This document shows, piece by piece, positions 12,264 through 23,100 of a stretch of 64,000 nt of DNA. The stretch lies in assembly GCA_051453625.1 (NCBI GenBank), contig JBOZIK010000001.1, positions 71,080,082 to 71,144,081 of the forward strand, read 5' to 3'. How positions within the stretch are numbered: the first letter of the stretch is position 1; the number at the start of each line of letters is the position of its first letter. The notes below the pieces were generated by a model. It saw nothing but the letters and a program-made list of their open reading frames with translations. It searched no databases and had not been told where the DNA came from. A program made the translations under genes and the position numbers. The DNA is from Welwitschia mirabilis. Taxonomy: Eukaryota > Gnetophyta > Gnetopsida > Welwitschiales.

Positions 12264-12860
12264 NNNNNNNNNNNNNNNNNNNNNNNNNNNNNNNNNNNNN
12301 NNNNNNNNNNNNNNNNNNNNNNNNNNNNNNNNNNNNNNNNNNNNNNNNNNNNNNNNNNNNNNNNNNNNNNNNNNNNNNNNNNNNNNNNNNNNNNNNNNNN
12401 NNNNNNNNNNNNNNNNNNNNNNNNNNNNNNNNNNNNNNNNNNNNNNNNNNNNNNNNNNNNNNNNNNNNNNNNNNNNNNNNNNNNNNNNNNNNNNNNNNNN
12501 NNNNNNNNNNNNNNNNNNNNNNNNNNNNNNNNNNNNNNNNNNNNNNNNNNNNNNNNNNNNNNNNNNNNNNNNNNNNNNNNNNNNNNNNNNNNNNNNNNNN
12601 NNNNNNNNNNNNNNNNNNNNNNNNNNNNNNNNNNNNNNNNNNNNNNNNNNNNNNNNNNNNNNNNNNNNNNNNNNNNNNNNNNNNNNNNNNNNNNNNNNNN
12701 NNNNNNNNNNNNNNNNNNNNNNNNNNNNNNNNNNNNNNNNNNNNNNNNNNNNNNNNNNNNNNNNNNNNNNNNNNNNNNNNNNNNNNNNNNNNNNNNNNNN
12801 NNNNNNNNNNNNNNNNNNNNNNNNNNNNNNNNNNNNNNNNNNNNNNNNNNNNNNNNNNNN
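12264..12860. other. Assembly gap (597 N)
   Basis: Lies where a segment of the LINE endonuclease and the left end of the repeat-bearing insertion would be expected. Confidence 0.99.
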
Positions 12861-13171
12861 AGAGGTACAAGTTAAATACACCATTTTATAGTAATTTAAT
12901 TAACTTTACACATTATTTTAAGTGTCATCCCTCATGTTGTCCCCACGAAATAGAGGACGACCAACTAATGCTTTGCACGTGTCGAAAAAGCTGACCGTCA
13001 TTCCAATTGTCGTCCCCACTACATAAAGGACGACCATAATTTCTTAACTGTCATCTTCTCTATCATCCCCATGATAGTGAGGACGACCAATATATATTCA
13101 TTATTTTGCTTTGACCATTCTTTATTCAAAAATGGCTTCTTATTTGGAGTATTATTGCATATTTTAGCCTG
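12861..13171. mobile_element. Insertion with three 41-bp GTCGTCC/GGACGAC repeats, perhaps CACTA subterminal
   Basis: This stretch interrupts the LINE endonuclease between its GDFNQIL and SLDHNPI motifs, so it is an insertion. Its centre has three copies of a 41-bp motif, each able to pair with itself (GTCGTCC...GGACGAC). Dense short GTCGTC-type repeats near an end are characteristic of plant CACTA (En/Spm) transposons, and the adjacent gap could hide the body. No CACTA terminus or target repeat is visible, so the class is not proven. Confidence 0.45.
12924..13090. repeat. Three 41-bp hairpin-forming repeats
   Basis: Copies at 12,924-12,964, 12,997-13,037 and 13,050-13,090. All start GTCAT, share GTCCCCAC or a close variant in the middle, and end AGGACGACCA or GAGGACGACCA. 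Start-to-start spacing is 73 then 53 bp. The GTCGTCC and GGACGAC arms make each unit an imperfect inverted repeat. The GC content is clearly above that of the neighbourhood. Confidence 0.85.
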
Positions 13172-13188
13172 NNNNNNNNNNNNNNNNN
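13172..13188. other. Assembly gap (17 N)
   Basis: Short run of N between the repeat-bearing insertion and the LINE endonuclease start. Confidence 0.99.
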
Positions 13189-13868
13189 ATTTGCATAAAT
13201 CCTTGGAAAAACCTATAAATAGTACCTGAAAATATACTTCACAAGTGCATTAAATAGGTTAAGTTGGCATCTCAACATCCATGTTAAAAAAGCTTTATGT
13301 AGAAGAAGATTCTTTATAATTATATTTGTGAAGAAAGTTGAGATAGAGATCAATTACTGGTAAGTTAGAAATGTTATTATATTTCTTATAAAATCTAAGT
13401 ATTTGATTGAAGTCCCCCATTATTATATCATGTAAAATGAAAACTATTCAATGTAGACACTCAATTCTGGATTTATAATCCTACAACCCATAAAAAATTG
13501 TAACTTTTTATCACCAGTTATTGTAATTCTAATCTAGTATGAGTGGTGATTACTCTAGCTAGTTATGGTAACCCTACCATGCTTTTAAGGTATCATGAAT
13601 CTACCTTTAATCTTAATTCTTAGTATCAAAACATTTGACCCATTGTTATTTACATAAAACTAATTTAAGTTTATATAAAACTAGTTCAAGTTAACATTAG
13701 ATAACTTGATTTATTATAACAAACATAATAAAGTTAAATACTCCTTTAAAAAACTCCAAATAAATGACATCTTACAATCATTTTTTAAGCCTTTATGATT
13801 TAAAGAAATTATTATTAAAAAGTGAGTTAGAATTGTTTACCATTATAGACATCTTCCTATGTTTTATT
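13189..13868 (-). pseudogene. LINE endonuclease N-terminal part
   Basis: Reads leftward from the edge of copia A. Minus-strand frames show ISLNHKGLKND near 13,800 (the N.RGL box at the start of LINE endonucleases) and IIMGDFNQIL at about 13,400-13,427 (the GDFNE box; the Glu is Gln here). The segment between is AT-rich with several stops. It completes the endonuclease whose C-terminal part is at 12.1 kb, with the 41-bp-repeat insertion between. Its start within about 60 bp of the copia A boundary places copia A between LINE ORF1 and ORF2. Confidence 0.7.
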
Positions 13869-15325
13869 CTAAGAATCAATTAAACTTACAAGGGAGGGGT
13901 AAATGAGTTCCATCAAATAAAGATTTAAACTAATAACTAAATGAAAATGCACAATAATAATACACCTTATAAAGATAACAACATTCCCCAACACAGGTAC
14001 GCCCACACATAAAGAGTAGCTTCTACTCACACCTTTGGATATTCTTAACCTATAAGAAACAGTGGTTTTCTAGTGCATCACCAACCTTATAACAAATAAG
14101 CGTATTTTCACAAGGTAGAACTCTCTCCTCCTTAAGGGAATAGTGGATTTCACAGTGCATCACAAAACTTTACAATAGTGATAATCTCCTCATAATGCAG
14201 CACTTTCTTTCTCATAAGGGAATAATGATTTTATAGCTTACTAATAACCTTACATAAAACAAGTACCTAAAAGTACAATATCAAATGCACACCCCTACAA
14301 GGGTTGCCTTACAAGATATTTGATATTCAAAAAATGGACTGTACAATAATATTCAATAATAAGATAGTCCACAATATAAATAAAAAATACCATACAATAA
14401 CTAGCCTGAAGATATTGCTTTGATGAAGATTTAAACTCTTTGAAATTGTTATAGGTGACACAACTATGAATGAAGAATGATAGCAATAAAGATCAAAGAG
14501 AAAATAATGTTATCAATACTAGCTTCTTGCTAATGAATCCTTTAATTTCTTTGTAAGAGGTTCCCTTCACTTATGTGTTCAAAGATTTGTATATGTGTTT
14601 TATTCCATGGAGTGCCAAAAGTTATTCTTTAATTTATAATGTCGATGCTTTATACAGTTGAGGAAGATCCAGTCATTTGAGCTTGAAAGGTAGCCATTTG
14701 GTTCTGTAACCATCACACAGTGGATAGAAAATGTCTAGGCATCAGGCACATAACTTTAATTTTAATCAATGTGAACTTCAGTCTGAGACATCCTCACTTT
14801 TGTAGATTTTTACTAATAGTCAAACATTTCACCATGTAGATGTTTTTAGTCAACTTGCCCAGATTTTGATAAAATTTACTATGTAGTATCCTTGAGCCTT
14901 TACGATCATGAATCTATGATGTAGATGTTGATATCTCATCTAAAATGTAATATATTAGTTGTAAGACAAGTCGATTTTATTACCTATTTTTCATAAGTAT
15001 AGATGTCTTCAATTATGTAGATGTCTTCATTTGTATTAAGTTTAACTTTTAACTTAGTCATCTTTTAGCTTATGATTTGAACTTTAGTACATCTGAGACA
15101 TCTTTAACTTTTAAGACATATTCACTCAAGATGTCTTCAATTTCTTAGAGATCTTCAAATAATTAATTTTGTATTTTTAGCATCTGATCCTTTTTGTGAG
15201 ATGTTGTTTCTAAAAATTCATCATGATTTAGTGCTTATCAAGATCTGATATACTTATAATAATCTATTTATGTAATAACATAAAATATTTGACAAGTGGG
15301 ATCAACAAAACTAGATTCACCAACA
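13869..15325 (-). repeat. Copia A 3' LTR
   Basis: About 1,457 bp and alignable along its length to 20,484-21,934. In element orientation it starts TGTTGGTGAATCTAG directly after the purine tract. The U3-like half (about 14,770-15,210) repeats a short AGATGTCTTCA/AGACATCT motif many times. The open frame on the minus strand at 14,295-14,486 is chance. Confidence 0.9.
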
Positions 15326-15345
15326 ATCTCCCTATTTTTGATGAT
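15326..15345 (-). promoter_or_regulatory. Copia A polypurine tract
   Basis: Minus strand reads CATCAAAAATAGGGAGAT then the LTR start TGTTGG. The same layout, CATCAAAAAGGGGGAGATTGTT, is typical of plant Tork/SIRE-type copia elements (from memory). Confidence 0.8.
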
Positions 15346-16231
15346 GTCCAAACTTGAGTAAATTTTGTTAGTGCCATATCATCTAATCAAATAAAATTAG
15401 ACACATATATTTCACAGAAAATGCACATAATTACTAGTTATAATAATCATGATATAAGTTATTCGAAAATAGATAAAACACATAGATATATACCACTTGA
15501 AGATCTAGAACGAGACATATTTAAAAATCGCTTGATCAACTTGCTAAATACATAAAAAAAGATGATAAATCATTGTGTTTTTGATTCACACATGTATGTA
15601 AAAAGTAAAGTACATAAACATTTGATAATCTCTTAATGGAAATATACTAAGAAAAATGTGCTATATTTTAGAGCATGAACTTCAATTGTGTGCTAATACT
15701 ATATCATAAAGAATGTGCTAATGGAAATGATAGTCAATAAGCAACAGAGCAAGATATCATAAAAAATGTGCAAAAGCATTTTAATCAATAAATGATTAGA
15801 GTAAATCATGTTAAAGATATGCCAATAAAAGCATAATACTAAAATGAGAAATGTATCAGACATAAAACATGTATTAACAAGCTAGATGATTAGAGATGTT
15901 AGATCACAAGGATGTATGCCAAAGTATCAAAGAGGATCATCAATAACACTAATTACACTCATGAAATCTCATAATCAATAACTCCAAGCCCAATAGAGTG
16001 TCCTTAACCTGAAGGCTATAGTGCCTAATTAATCTACCAATGATTTGCCAAATACTTCTCCCCCTATTTGGACATTAGAAAAAGGCTTTAGTTACTAAGA
16101 CCTAATTCATTTGTGTAATTCTAACCTTAACCTTCTCCATTACTATCATTACTATTATGGGTGATAGAGGTTGACTAGGTATATGAGGATAAGAAGGTGG
16201 AAGGTGGAGTATGCCTCTTGCTAGAGGAGTA
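15346..16231 (-). other. Copia A 3' untranslated region
   Basis: Between the 3' ORF stop and the purine tract. No open frame. The sequence matches no other part of the window. The copia B 3' region (33.64-34.3 kb) has a similar AT-rich, non-coding look. Confidence 0.55.
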
Positions 16232-17784
16232 TTATGATGTCTCACTAGGGCCTTTAAAGGCTTCTCTTCTCATACATTGATATACTTGAGGAGTGATGGA
16301 AGTATCTAAAAAACTAATAGTGGCAGTTTCTATAAAGGATGGTGGTAACTTCACAGATGAAAGTGGTTCTACCTGAGTTGATTCTATATAGGAAGGCATT
16401 GGTAATGGTGAATGCACTGGAGGTGGAAAAGGTGCATGTGGTGGTGATGATGGCTATTTAAATCAACAAAATGGAATATTACAATAAGAAGGTAGTGCAT
16501 TTGAGCTCTTAAACTCTATCTCCTACTATGCCATCCTCCACCATGAAGCACGTGGAGCCTGTTGGTTACCTTACACATGTGCCTTTGGGAAAGTCTAGTA
16601 TTCCCCTTAAGCCTATGCCTCATCTTCAAAAGACTCCTTTGAGGATTTGCTATCTACAATCATGCCTAATTCATAACCTATGCCAAATGAAGCTAAAGGT
16701 TCTGCTTCCTTATCTTTTGACTCCTCCTCTAAGTCTAATCATGTGGGAGTCCTCATGGATTCCCAACTCTTTACTAGTGCCTTGCCTTCACTTATAGTAG
16801 ATCTGTGTTTCTTAAGTCTCAAAATATTTCTTCCGATTTTATCTACCATTTTTACAATGACCTTTAATTCCTTTTTCACTAATGAAGAGCTACGAATAGC
16901 AGTATAAAATGATTTATGAAATTATGACATCCTCCTGCTTATGCCTTTACCTGGTGGCATTCGTACTCTTTGTTTTTCACTAAATTCTGCCAATGATTTC
17001 TTTTGATAGATGAGATTAACCTGTGGCATTGAAATGTCTTCACTACTAATAATCAAGATAGTAAGATAAAGGTGATTAAAAAGCTACCCCTTGCAAAACA
17101 ACGAGATGATATCCATGCATATAATAAAACCCAAATCTATCTATAAAGTAGTGAATAAATAATATCAATGAAAGTTTTCATGGGTTTGTAATAACTATAG
17201 CTACCTCCTCTAACTAAATTATTATGAAAAGTTACCAAACTAAGGGTTAAGACATCTGTTACCACATCCTTTTTTACAATTTTCTCAATAAAGTTCATTC
17301 TACTATTCTCAAAAAGAACATTACTCATATTATGTTAATATACACTAACAACTCTAAAACTGAATATTTCTTTAAAGGAATGAGTGTAAATCTAAGGACC
17401 ATTCATATTGTCTATGTCAAGTAATGAATTTACAAAACTTGGAATAAGGTACAAATTAGTACCTTTAACTTGTATCTGAAAGGCACTTGTGCTATCATTA
17501 ATGTCATGAATGTTAGTCTAGAATTCTCTCACCAGTAGATCTAAAATGGGCTAAACAAGTTATACAATCAAGTGTTAAATAAGCTAAATGAAGTAATTCA
17601 TCAGGTAGTCTCTATACCTATTCTTAAAACCAAGAGTTCTCTCTATAATAATGGAGTTTCTAGACCATGTTCTGAATCTTCTTTTTGCTTTCTAATGGTA
17701 GAACTAAAGTTCATACTGAGACCACTGATGTTTTGAGGCTTGTTCCTTTTATCTAGAGTTTCTTATTGCCTTTGTTCTTGCCAT
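16232..17784 (-). pseudogene. Transposase_32-like ORF in copia A (envelope position)
   Basis: Starts at ATG 17,782-17,784 (MARTKAIRNSR) and reads, with frameshifts, to SETS and a stop at 16,232. Blocks in order: FRTWSRNSIIIERTLGF (about 17,640-17,690), LVREF then QIQVKGTNLYLIPSFVNSLL (about 17,440-17,530), an open 63 codons from 17,328 to 17,137 with YYKPMKTFIDIIYSLLY, MPQVNLIYQKKSLAEFSEKQ (about 16,960-17,030), a Lys-rich segment, then an acidic/Ser tail (LEEESKDKEAEPLASF near 16,700). This matches the layout of the plant 'putative plant transposon protein' family (Pfam Transposase_32, from memory): conserved N-terminal domain, acidic C-tail. Function unknown. It follows gag and precedes the 3' LTR on the sense strand, where some plant copia elements carry an envelope-position ORF. 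Confidence 0.6.
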
Positions 17785-18479
17785 TTTTGCAAAAGAGAAT
17801 GATAAACTGATAAAAGAATAAGTAAAATACAAGAAAATATGAAAAAATGCACCTATTTCAAGAGAAGACCTTGTTCTTACTTATTATTGAGATGTCTCAA
17901 GAATCCAAGATATCTTGCTAGAGAAATCTAAGAAAATAAACTTGGAAAATTACCTTAGAGAGACATGTATTGAGTGGGAACTTGAAAATTATATTTGGTG
18001 GTTTGTTTTGCTATTAAAAAGGGTCAAAACCCTAGTTATTGATGTGTTTTTATTTTTGCAATACACTAGGTAAAACATCTACAAACTGGAAGATGTTTAA
18101 AACACAAAAAATAGACATCTATGAATTTTAAGATATCTCTTGTTAAAAATTTTCTAATACATTTTCTTGCTACTAATATATCTATAGAACTCAAGACATC
18201 TAATTCGAATAGATAAAATAATGTACCTATCCTTCTAAGACATCTACCAAACTCATGATGTCTACTTTCAAGATGTCTACAAATCTTAAAACACCTTCAT
18301 CAGAGATGTCTACAAAACTAAAGACTTGTGTAATGAAAATTTCAGGTTTTTTAAAATAATACTTAAGACTATTACAAATATAATAATACTTTAAGTGAAT
18401 ATAAATCGCACATATAATTCTAACTTTCTTTGTATCAACTACATCTAATTTGCAGTATGAACTCATAATATAAATATAA
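17785..18479 (-). other. Copia A deletion zone with LTR-like motif island
   Basis: No pol domains are present here, although protease, integrase, RT and RNase H would normally fill the space. From 18,050 to 18,320 the AGATGTCT/AGACATCT motif that marks the A LTRs recurs about ten times. This suggests a remnant of an A-like LTR, or an internal region sharing that motif. Confidence 0.5.
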
Positions 18480-20433
18480 TGTAGATTTGAGAAATTAATG
18501 ATGTTACCTAATTACCTACCTAACTGTGCAGTGCCCAATCTCTAAGTTCTTATACAATTTAGTATACCCTTTAGTACCTTGAGATTTTATAGTCGTCTTG
18601 CCAAATATATCATTATTAAATTGAGTTGTAATATCATTATTATGCCTTGAGTACCCATTAGCAATGCATCAAGCATGCTTGTTCTTGGTTTTAAGGTTTG
18701 ATTTAGCTTTTGGTATCCAGACTTTTCTTAGTCTATTCTATACAAAACAATATACCAATCTACCATGCCTTTTGGCATTGTTAGTGTAAGACCAATCTTT
18801 AAATTTTGCTAGACAACTATACTAATAGCAACCTCTATTTTGATAATAGTAGCAAATGATGTTATTTGTATATGTTGAATGCTTATACCTTAGAGTCTAA
18901 TTCCACCTTTTAAATAAAGGGGCTGAAGTGCTAGTTGTCTCTTCATTATGTTTCAAGCCATTCTTATCATTTAGATTTTTACTTTGTTCAAGCATGCTAT
19001 TCAAAGGTTTTTTAACCTTGTGTAAATCTTTCAATAATTTTCTTTAAATCATAAAGCTCTTGTCTTACATTCTCTAATTCGCATGTTAGAATACCAACCT
19101 TAGCTTTAAGAGCTATGTTTTCAGAGAACAAATTTTTGAAATCATTCTTTTCTTGTCTTAATTCTTCTTCATAAGTGTGAAGTAGCTTTTTTATTTTAGT
19201 GCATAAGTAAATTAATAAATTCTTTAGAAATTATAATGTACTTTTTCTTTAATACTCATACTTGAATCACCTTCACTATTTGAATCATACTCTTCTTTAA
19301 TCTTATCATCTTCTTCTTGAAGATGTGCAATGGCAATGTATGATGGATGTGGTTTTTTATTATTAGATGTTTATTCTTCCATTGCTTCTTCATCATCATC
19401 CCATCCTATAAGGAATGATTTCTTTTCTTTTGGCTCTTTCTTTTATTCTTTATCATGTAATCAATTAGTACTAGGATATTTTGAGGCTATATGATCTTGT
19501 CCTCCACATACCCAACATTCTATTTTTGAAATATCCAAAAAATAAGCATTATTTTCAGACTTACCTTTGACTTACCTTTGCTTGAAAATCTAGGTGATTT
19601 TATAAAATCCTCCCTCTTGTTATATTCTCATGCTAGATTTCTTTTAACTCTTTTCATAATGAAAGTAAGTCCCTCATTTCATCATCAGAGTCATATCTTT
19701 CTTGTTCTTTTTTTGCCTTTTATTTTGATCTCTGATTTGTGCTTTAGATTGTCTTAAGTGTAACAAATTTTTCTTTTAAAGCTCCATCTTGAATGAAATT
19801 CATTTTATATGCTACAAAAGCATTTTGTAGCTCTTTTGTCTTCATTGTATTAAAATCTCGAGAGTATTTTATAGATTTTATCTTTGGTCTATACTTAGGG
19901 GTTAGTGATCTAACAATATTCTGAATTACCTTTGCTTCTCAAAGATCTTCTCTAATGTCATGTATTCCATTCACAATGTTTGAAATTTTGGTAAAGTACT
20001 GTTAAACGCTTTTCCATGGTTCATTTTTAAGATTTTTAAATTAATTTGTCCAAATTAGAAGCTTAGATTATTTTATAACAGATGCACCTTCGCATGTTTT
20101 AATTAGAACATTCAAGATTTCTTGTGCCATCTTGCAACTTGCAATTCTATAGAACTCTTTTATAGATAAAGAAAAATATAGTGCATTCTTATCTTTAGAG
20201 TCATACATAAAGGCGACTTTTTCTAAATCTATCTAGTCTTTGTTTCTCTTGATCTAAATAATGGTATTACCTACAACATTTGTAACATTTTCCATAGGAT
20301 CTAAGTATCCTTCTTTTATGCTTTTTCATATCTAAAACTCATAAGACTATAAGTACACCCACATACTCATCTTCCAATAGGCATAGTTTCTTCCATCGAA
20401 GAGCAGAGATCTAATGGATGGCACCTCTTCCAT
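18480..20433 (-). pseudogene. Copia A gag to protease start
   Basis: ATG at 20,431-20,433, 40 bp past the primer site. MEEVPSIRS then LFDGRNYAYWKMSM (20,360-20,420) is the N-terminal copia gag signature (F.G.NY.YWK). Middle part reads EEILNVLI-type and LTPKYRPKIKSI (about 19,880), the UBN2-type gag core. The zinc knuckle CWVCGGQDHIASKY (about 19,474-19,520) has C..C....H but Tyr replaces the last Cys. An acidic stretch (GWDDDEEAMEE near 19,385) and a coiled-coil-like Lys/Glu stretch follow. VWIPKAKSNLKTKN (about 18,700) matches the segment just before copia protease. Stops and frameshifts throughout. Confidence 0.85.
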
Positions 20434-20472
20434 TGTTCACTTGAGAAAGTTACTCCTTTTCATAAGTACACA

Positions 20473-20483
20473 CTCTAATACCA
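20473..20483 (-). promoter_or_regulatory. Copia A primer binding site (Met-tRNA type)
   Basis: Minus strand reads TGGTATTAGAG next to the 5' LTR end, one base different from TGGTATCAGAG, the complement of plant initiator Met-tRNA used by many copia elements. Confidence 0.8.
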
Positions 20484-21934
20484 CTTAAGGATCAATTGAA
20501 CTTAGAGGAGAGAGGTCAATGAGTTTTATTAAATAAAAATTTAAACTAACTAAATGAAAATTCATAATAATAATATACCTTACTAAGATAACATGGTTTC
20601 CCAACTTGGGTATGCCCACATATAAAAGGTAGCTTCTACTTACTCTTGGATATTCTTGACCTATAAGAAATAGTAGTTTTCTAGCACACCATCAACCTTA
20701 CAACAAATTAAAACCTCCTCGCAAGGTGACACTTTTTCCCCTCAAGGGAATAGTGGTTTTCACAAGGACACCATGAGTCTTTATAATAGTGAGAGTCTCC
20801 TCGTAAGGCAGCACTCTCTTCCTTGCAAAGGAATAATGGTTTTCTAGATTAAGAATAATATTAAATTAAACAAATGCCTAAAATCATAATATCAAATGCA
20901 CACCCCAAGGATTACATTATGAGGTATTTTATATTCAAGAAATTGACTTTATAATAATATTTAATAATAAGATAGTCCACAATGTAAAGTAAAAATACAA
21001 TATAATAACTAGCCTAAAGATATTACTTTGATGAATATTTTAGCTCTTTGATGTTGTTGTAGTTGATACAAGTATGAATGAAAAATGACAACAATGAAGA
21101 TTAAAAAGAAAATGATGTTAGTAATACTAGCTCCTTACTAATGAATCCTTAAATTTCTTCATGAGAGGTTTCCTTCACATGTGTATTTGAAGATATATAT
21201 ATGTTTTATTTAATGAAGTGTCAAAAGTCCTTCTTTAGTTCATGATAGCAATGCTTTATATGGACGAGGAAGATCTATTCATTTGAGATTGAAAGGTAGC
21301 CATTTAGTGTTATAACCATCATATAATGGATAGAAAATTTCTAGGCATCAGGCACGTAACTTTAGTTTTAATCAACATGAATTTTAGTCAAAGATGTAAT
21401 CACTTTTGTAGATGTCTACTACTAACAGTTAGATCTCTTCATCTTAGAGATATCTTCAATTAACTTAATTAGCTTTTGATGCAATTTGCTCTATAATATC
21501 CTTAAGCCTTTGTGACCATGAATCCTCAATGTAGATGTTGATAGTTCATTTGAAGCATAACATATTGGTTGAAAGACAAATAAACTTTATTACTTGTTTT
21601 GGATCAGTATAGATGTCTTTAGTTATGTAGACATATTCATTTGTATTAGATTTAACTTTTAGCTTAGTAGTTTTTTAACCTGTGATTTAAACTTTAATAC
21701 ATATTAGATGTGTTTAACTTTCCAACATCTTCATTCAAGATGTCTTTAATTTCTTAGATGTCTTCAAACAATTGATTTTGCAATTTGAGCATTTGATCCT
21801 CTTCATGAGATATTGTCTCTGAAGATTCATCATGATGTAGTGCCTATCAAGGTCTAATGTGCTTATAATAACCTGTCTATGCAATGACATAAAATATTTA
21901 ATAAGTGAAATCATCAAAACTAGATTTACCAATA
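20484..21934 (-). repeat. Copia A 5' LTR
   Basis: About 1,451 bp, paired with 13,869-15,325. Outer end reads TATTGGTAAATCTAG in element orientation, a mutated TGTTGG start. Divergence between the pair is easily visible, with many substitutions and short indels, so the insertion is old. The AGATGTCTTCA motif recurs from about 21,390 to 21,810. Confidence 0.88.
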
Positions 21935-23100
21935 CCTTCTTATCAATATAATATGCTACTACATTATTTAGTAAGGTTTTAATTTTATTTTTCTATGATG
22001 TATTTTCGATGTTGTCTTTTCGTGTCCTTTGACTACATTATCTATGGAGGATATCACTAGATATTGATCAGAAACTTTCATAATCTCTTCATTTTAAGGC
22101 TTCTTGATGATCTATGATGGTTGCTAATCTAATTCTTCCTCTGAGAGGATATCAAATTTGTTTACTTTAGAGATGGATGAAATGTTAAGAGTAGATACTG
22201 CTTTCTTCTTTCTTTCCTTCCTTTTTACATCCTTCCATTTATTTTTCCCTTTATTGTCCTATTTCTTACATTTGTTAACTAATTAATCTTTTTATATACA
22301 TTTTGAATAGTAAATAGATAGGTCTTATATTTTTAGATTAAAATTAGATTCTTTCCAATGAGTGTCTAGAATGATCTTATGAGTCTTGAAGATTTTCAAC
22401 TTCCTATTGACATAGATACATGCTGATGTTATTATTGCCATGTGATTAGTAGTTAGATCTAATAAAATAAATTATTCCAACATATCACTAAATTACTAAA
22501 AGAATCTCAATGTGAAAATTCTAGATGAGGGTTTGTGATGCAAATCCAATCTAGTATCATCTTGAAGATATTGGATTTATCCAAAATAAAAGGAGATTAT
22601 TTAGTGAGGGTTAGTTCTTGCCAATTGAAAAAATAGGGACCTCTTCATAAAACTTTATTCATATATTCATCTAATTTGAAAATAAAGTGAAAAGGACCAT
22701 CTTGTAAAGGAGTTACCCTCCATGTAAAACTTTACTAATGTCTTTATTTGATTTGAAAATAAAATATAAAAGACCATCATGTAAAGGAATCACCTTTCAT
22801 TTAGTTAGAAACTTCTAATTACATTATAGTCTAACTTTCTTAATTAAGGGTAGCTCTTTAAAAGATGAAGACTTCCTAATTAAGTTATTCCTAAAGTGGC
22901 CTCTAGCTATATAGAGTAACGTTTTGGCATCTTAGCTTAAATGATCGTATCCTCTTTTTTAAACCTGAAGTCAAGCTTAGAGAAGCTTTATAACTTGCTT
23001 TCCCTTAGTGAATCTGTAAAGGATTTAGAAGTTCATGTAGATTTAGTTCCATGGAAGAATCATTAAGAAGAAAAAACTCTCCTCTTTCTCCTTATTTTAA
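21935..23100 (-). pseudogene. LINE ORF1 (gag-like, DUF4283-type)
   Basis: Likely ATG at 23,050-23,052 (MELNLHELLN). The nucleic-acid-binding gag domain of plant L1-type elements is recognisable in shifted frames: DGPFHFIFKLDEYMNKVL (about 22,650-22,710), GPYFF (22,628-22,642; the GPW.F box), TLTK then SPFILD, and DWICITNPHLEFSH (about 22,520-22,570; the PVWI.LP.LPLE box). Downstream comes a basic tail (KGRKERRK near 22,200). The segment FHFIFK...KVL is present twice in tandem (22,640-22,717 and 22,718-22,796). ORF1 stops at the edge of copia A, and ORF2 resumes on its other side. Confidence 0.65.
22640..22796 (-). repeat. 78-bp tandem duplication inside LINE ORF1
   Basis: Units at 22,640-22,717 and 22,718-22,796. 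Both read a DG.F.FIFK...(M/S)KVL-type peptide on the minus strand, so the duplication repeats part of the gag fold. Confidence 0.75.

Larger units (their letters stand above)
13869..21934 (-). mobile_element. Copia element A, gag plus 3' ORF, pol largely deleted
   Basis: Minus-strand Ty1/copia element with two 1.45-kb LTRs, a primer site (20,473-20,483), gag with a zinc knuckle, a Transposase_32-like ORF and a purine tract beside the 3' LTR. The region between gag (ends about 18.48 kb) and the 3' ORF (starts 17,784) is too short for integrase, RT and RNase H, and none is seen. It is a non-autonomous deletion derivative. It sits between the gag ORF and endonuclease of the LINE. I could not find matching 5-bp target repeats. 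Confidence 0.85.
7001..23100 (-). mobile_element. L1-type LINE, one element split by three insertions
   Basis: Pieces in the right order for one minus-strand L1-type LINE: gag ORF1 (23.1-21.95 kb), endonuclease start (13.87-13.19 kb), endonuclease end with SLDHNPI (12.26-12.07 kb), reverse transcriptase (11.45-10.32 kb), C-terminal domain with a zinc-finger remnant (8.96-8.40 kb), 3' region and poly(A) (7.0 kb). Copia A lies between ORF1 and ORF2, a repeat-bearing DNA segment lies in the endonuclease, and a LINE 3' fragment lies in ORF2. No piece is duplicated or out of order, which favours one element over several. No target repeat for the whole LINE was found, and the 5' end is undefined. 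All parts are full of stops. Confidence 0.7.

Noticed and set aside
12237-12884. Long minus-strand frame across an N gap
   Set aside because: Made almost wholly of N. The same applies to frames at 24,102-24,884, 43,721-44,185, 45,685-46,560, 48,884-49,606, 61,090-61,420 and 63,003-63,242.
12924-13090. CRISPR array
   Set aside because: Only three diverged units with unequal spacing, in plant transposon DNA; each unit is itself an imperfect inverted repeat.
13864-21939. 5-bp target repeat of copia A
   Set aside because: The bases flanking both LTR ends do not match. Boundaries are uncertain by a few bases, so no repeat is claimed.
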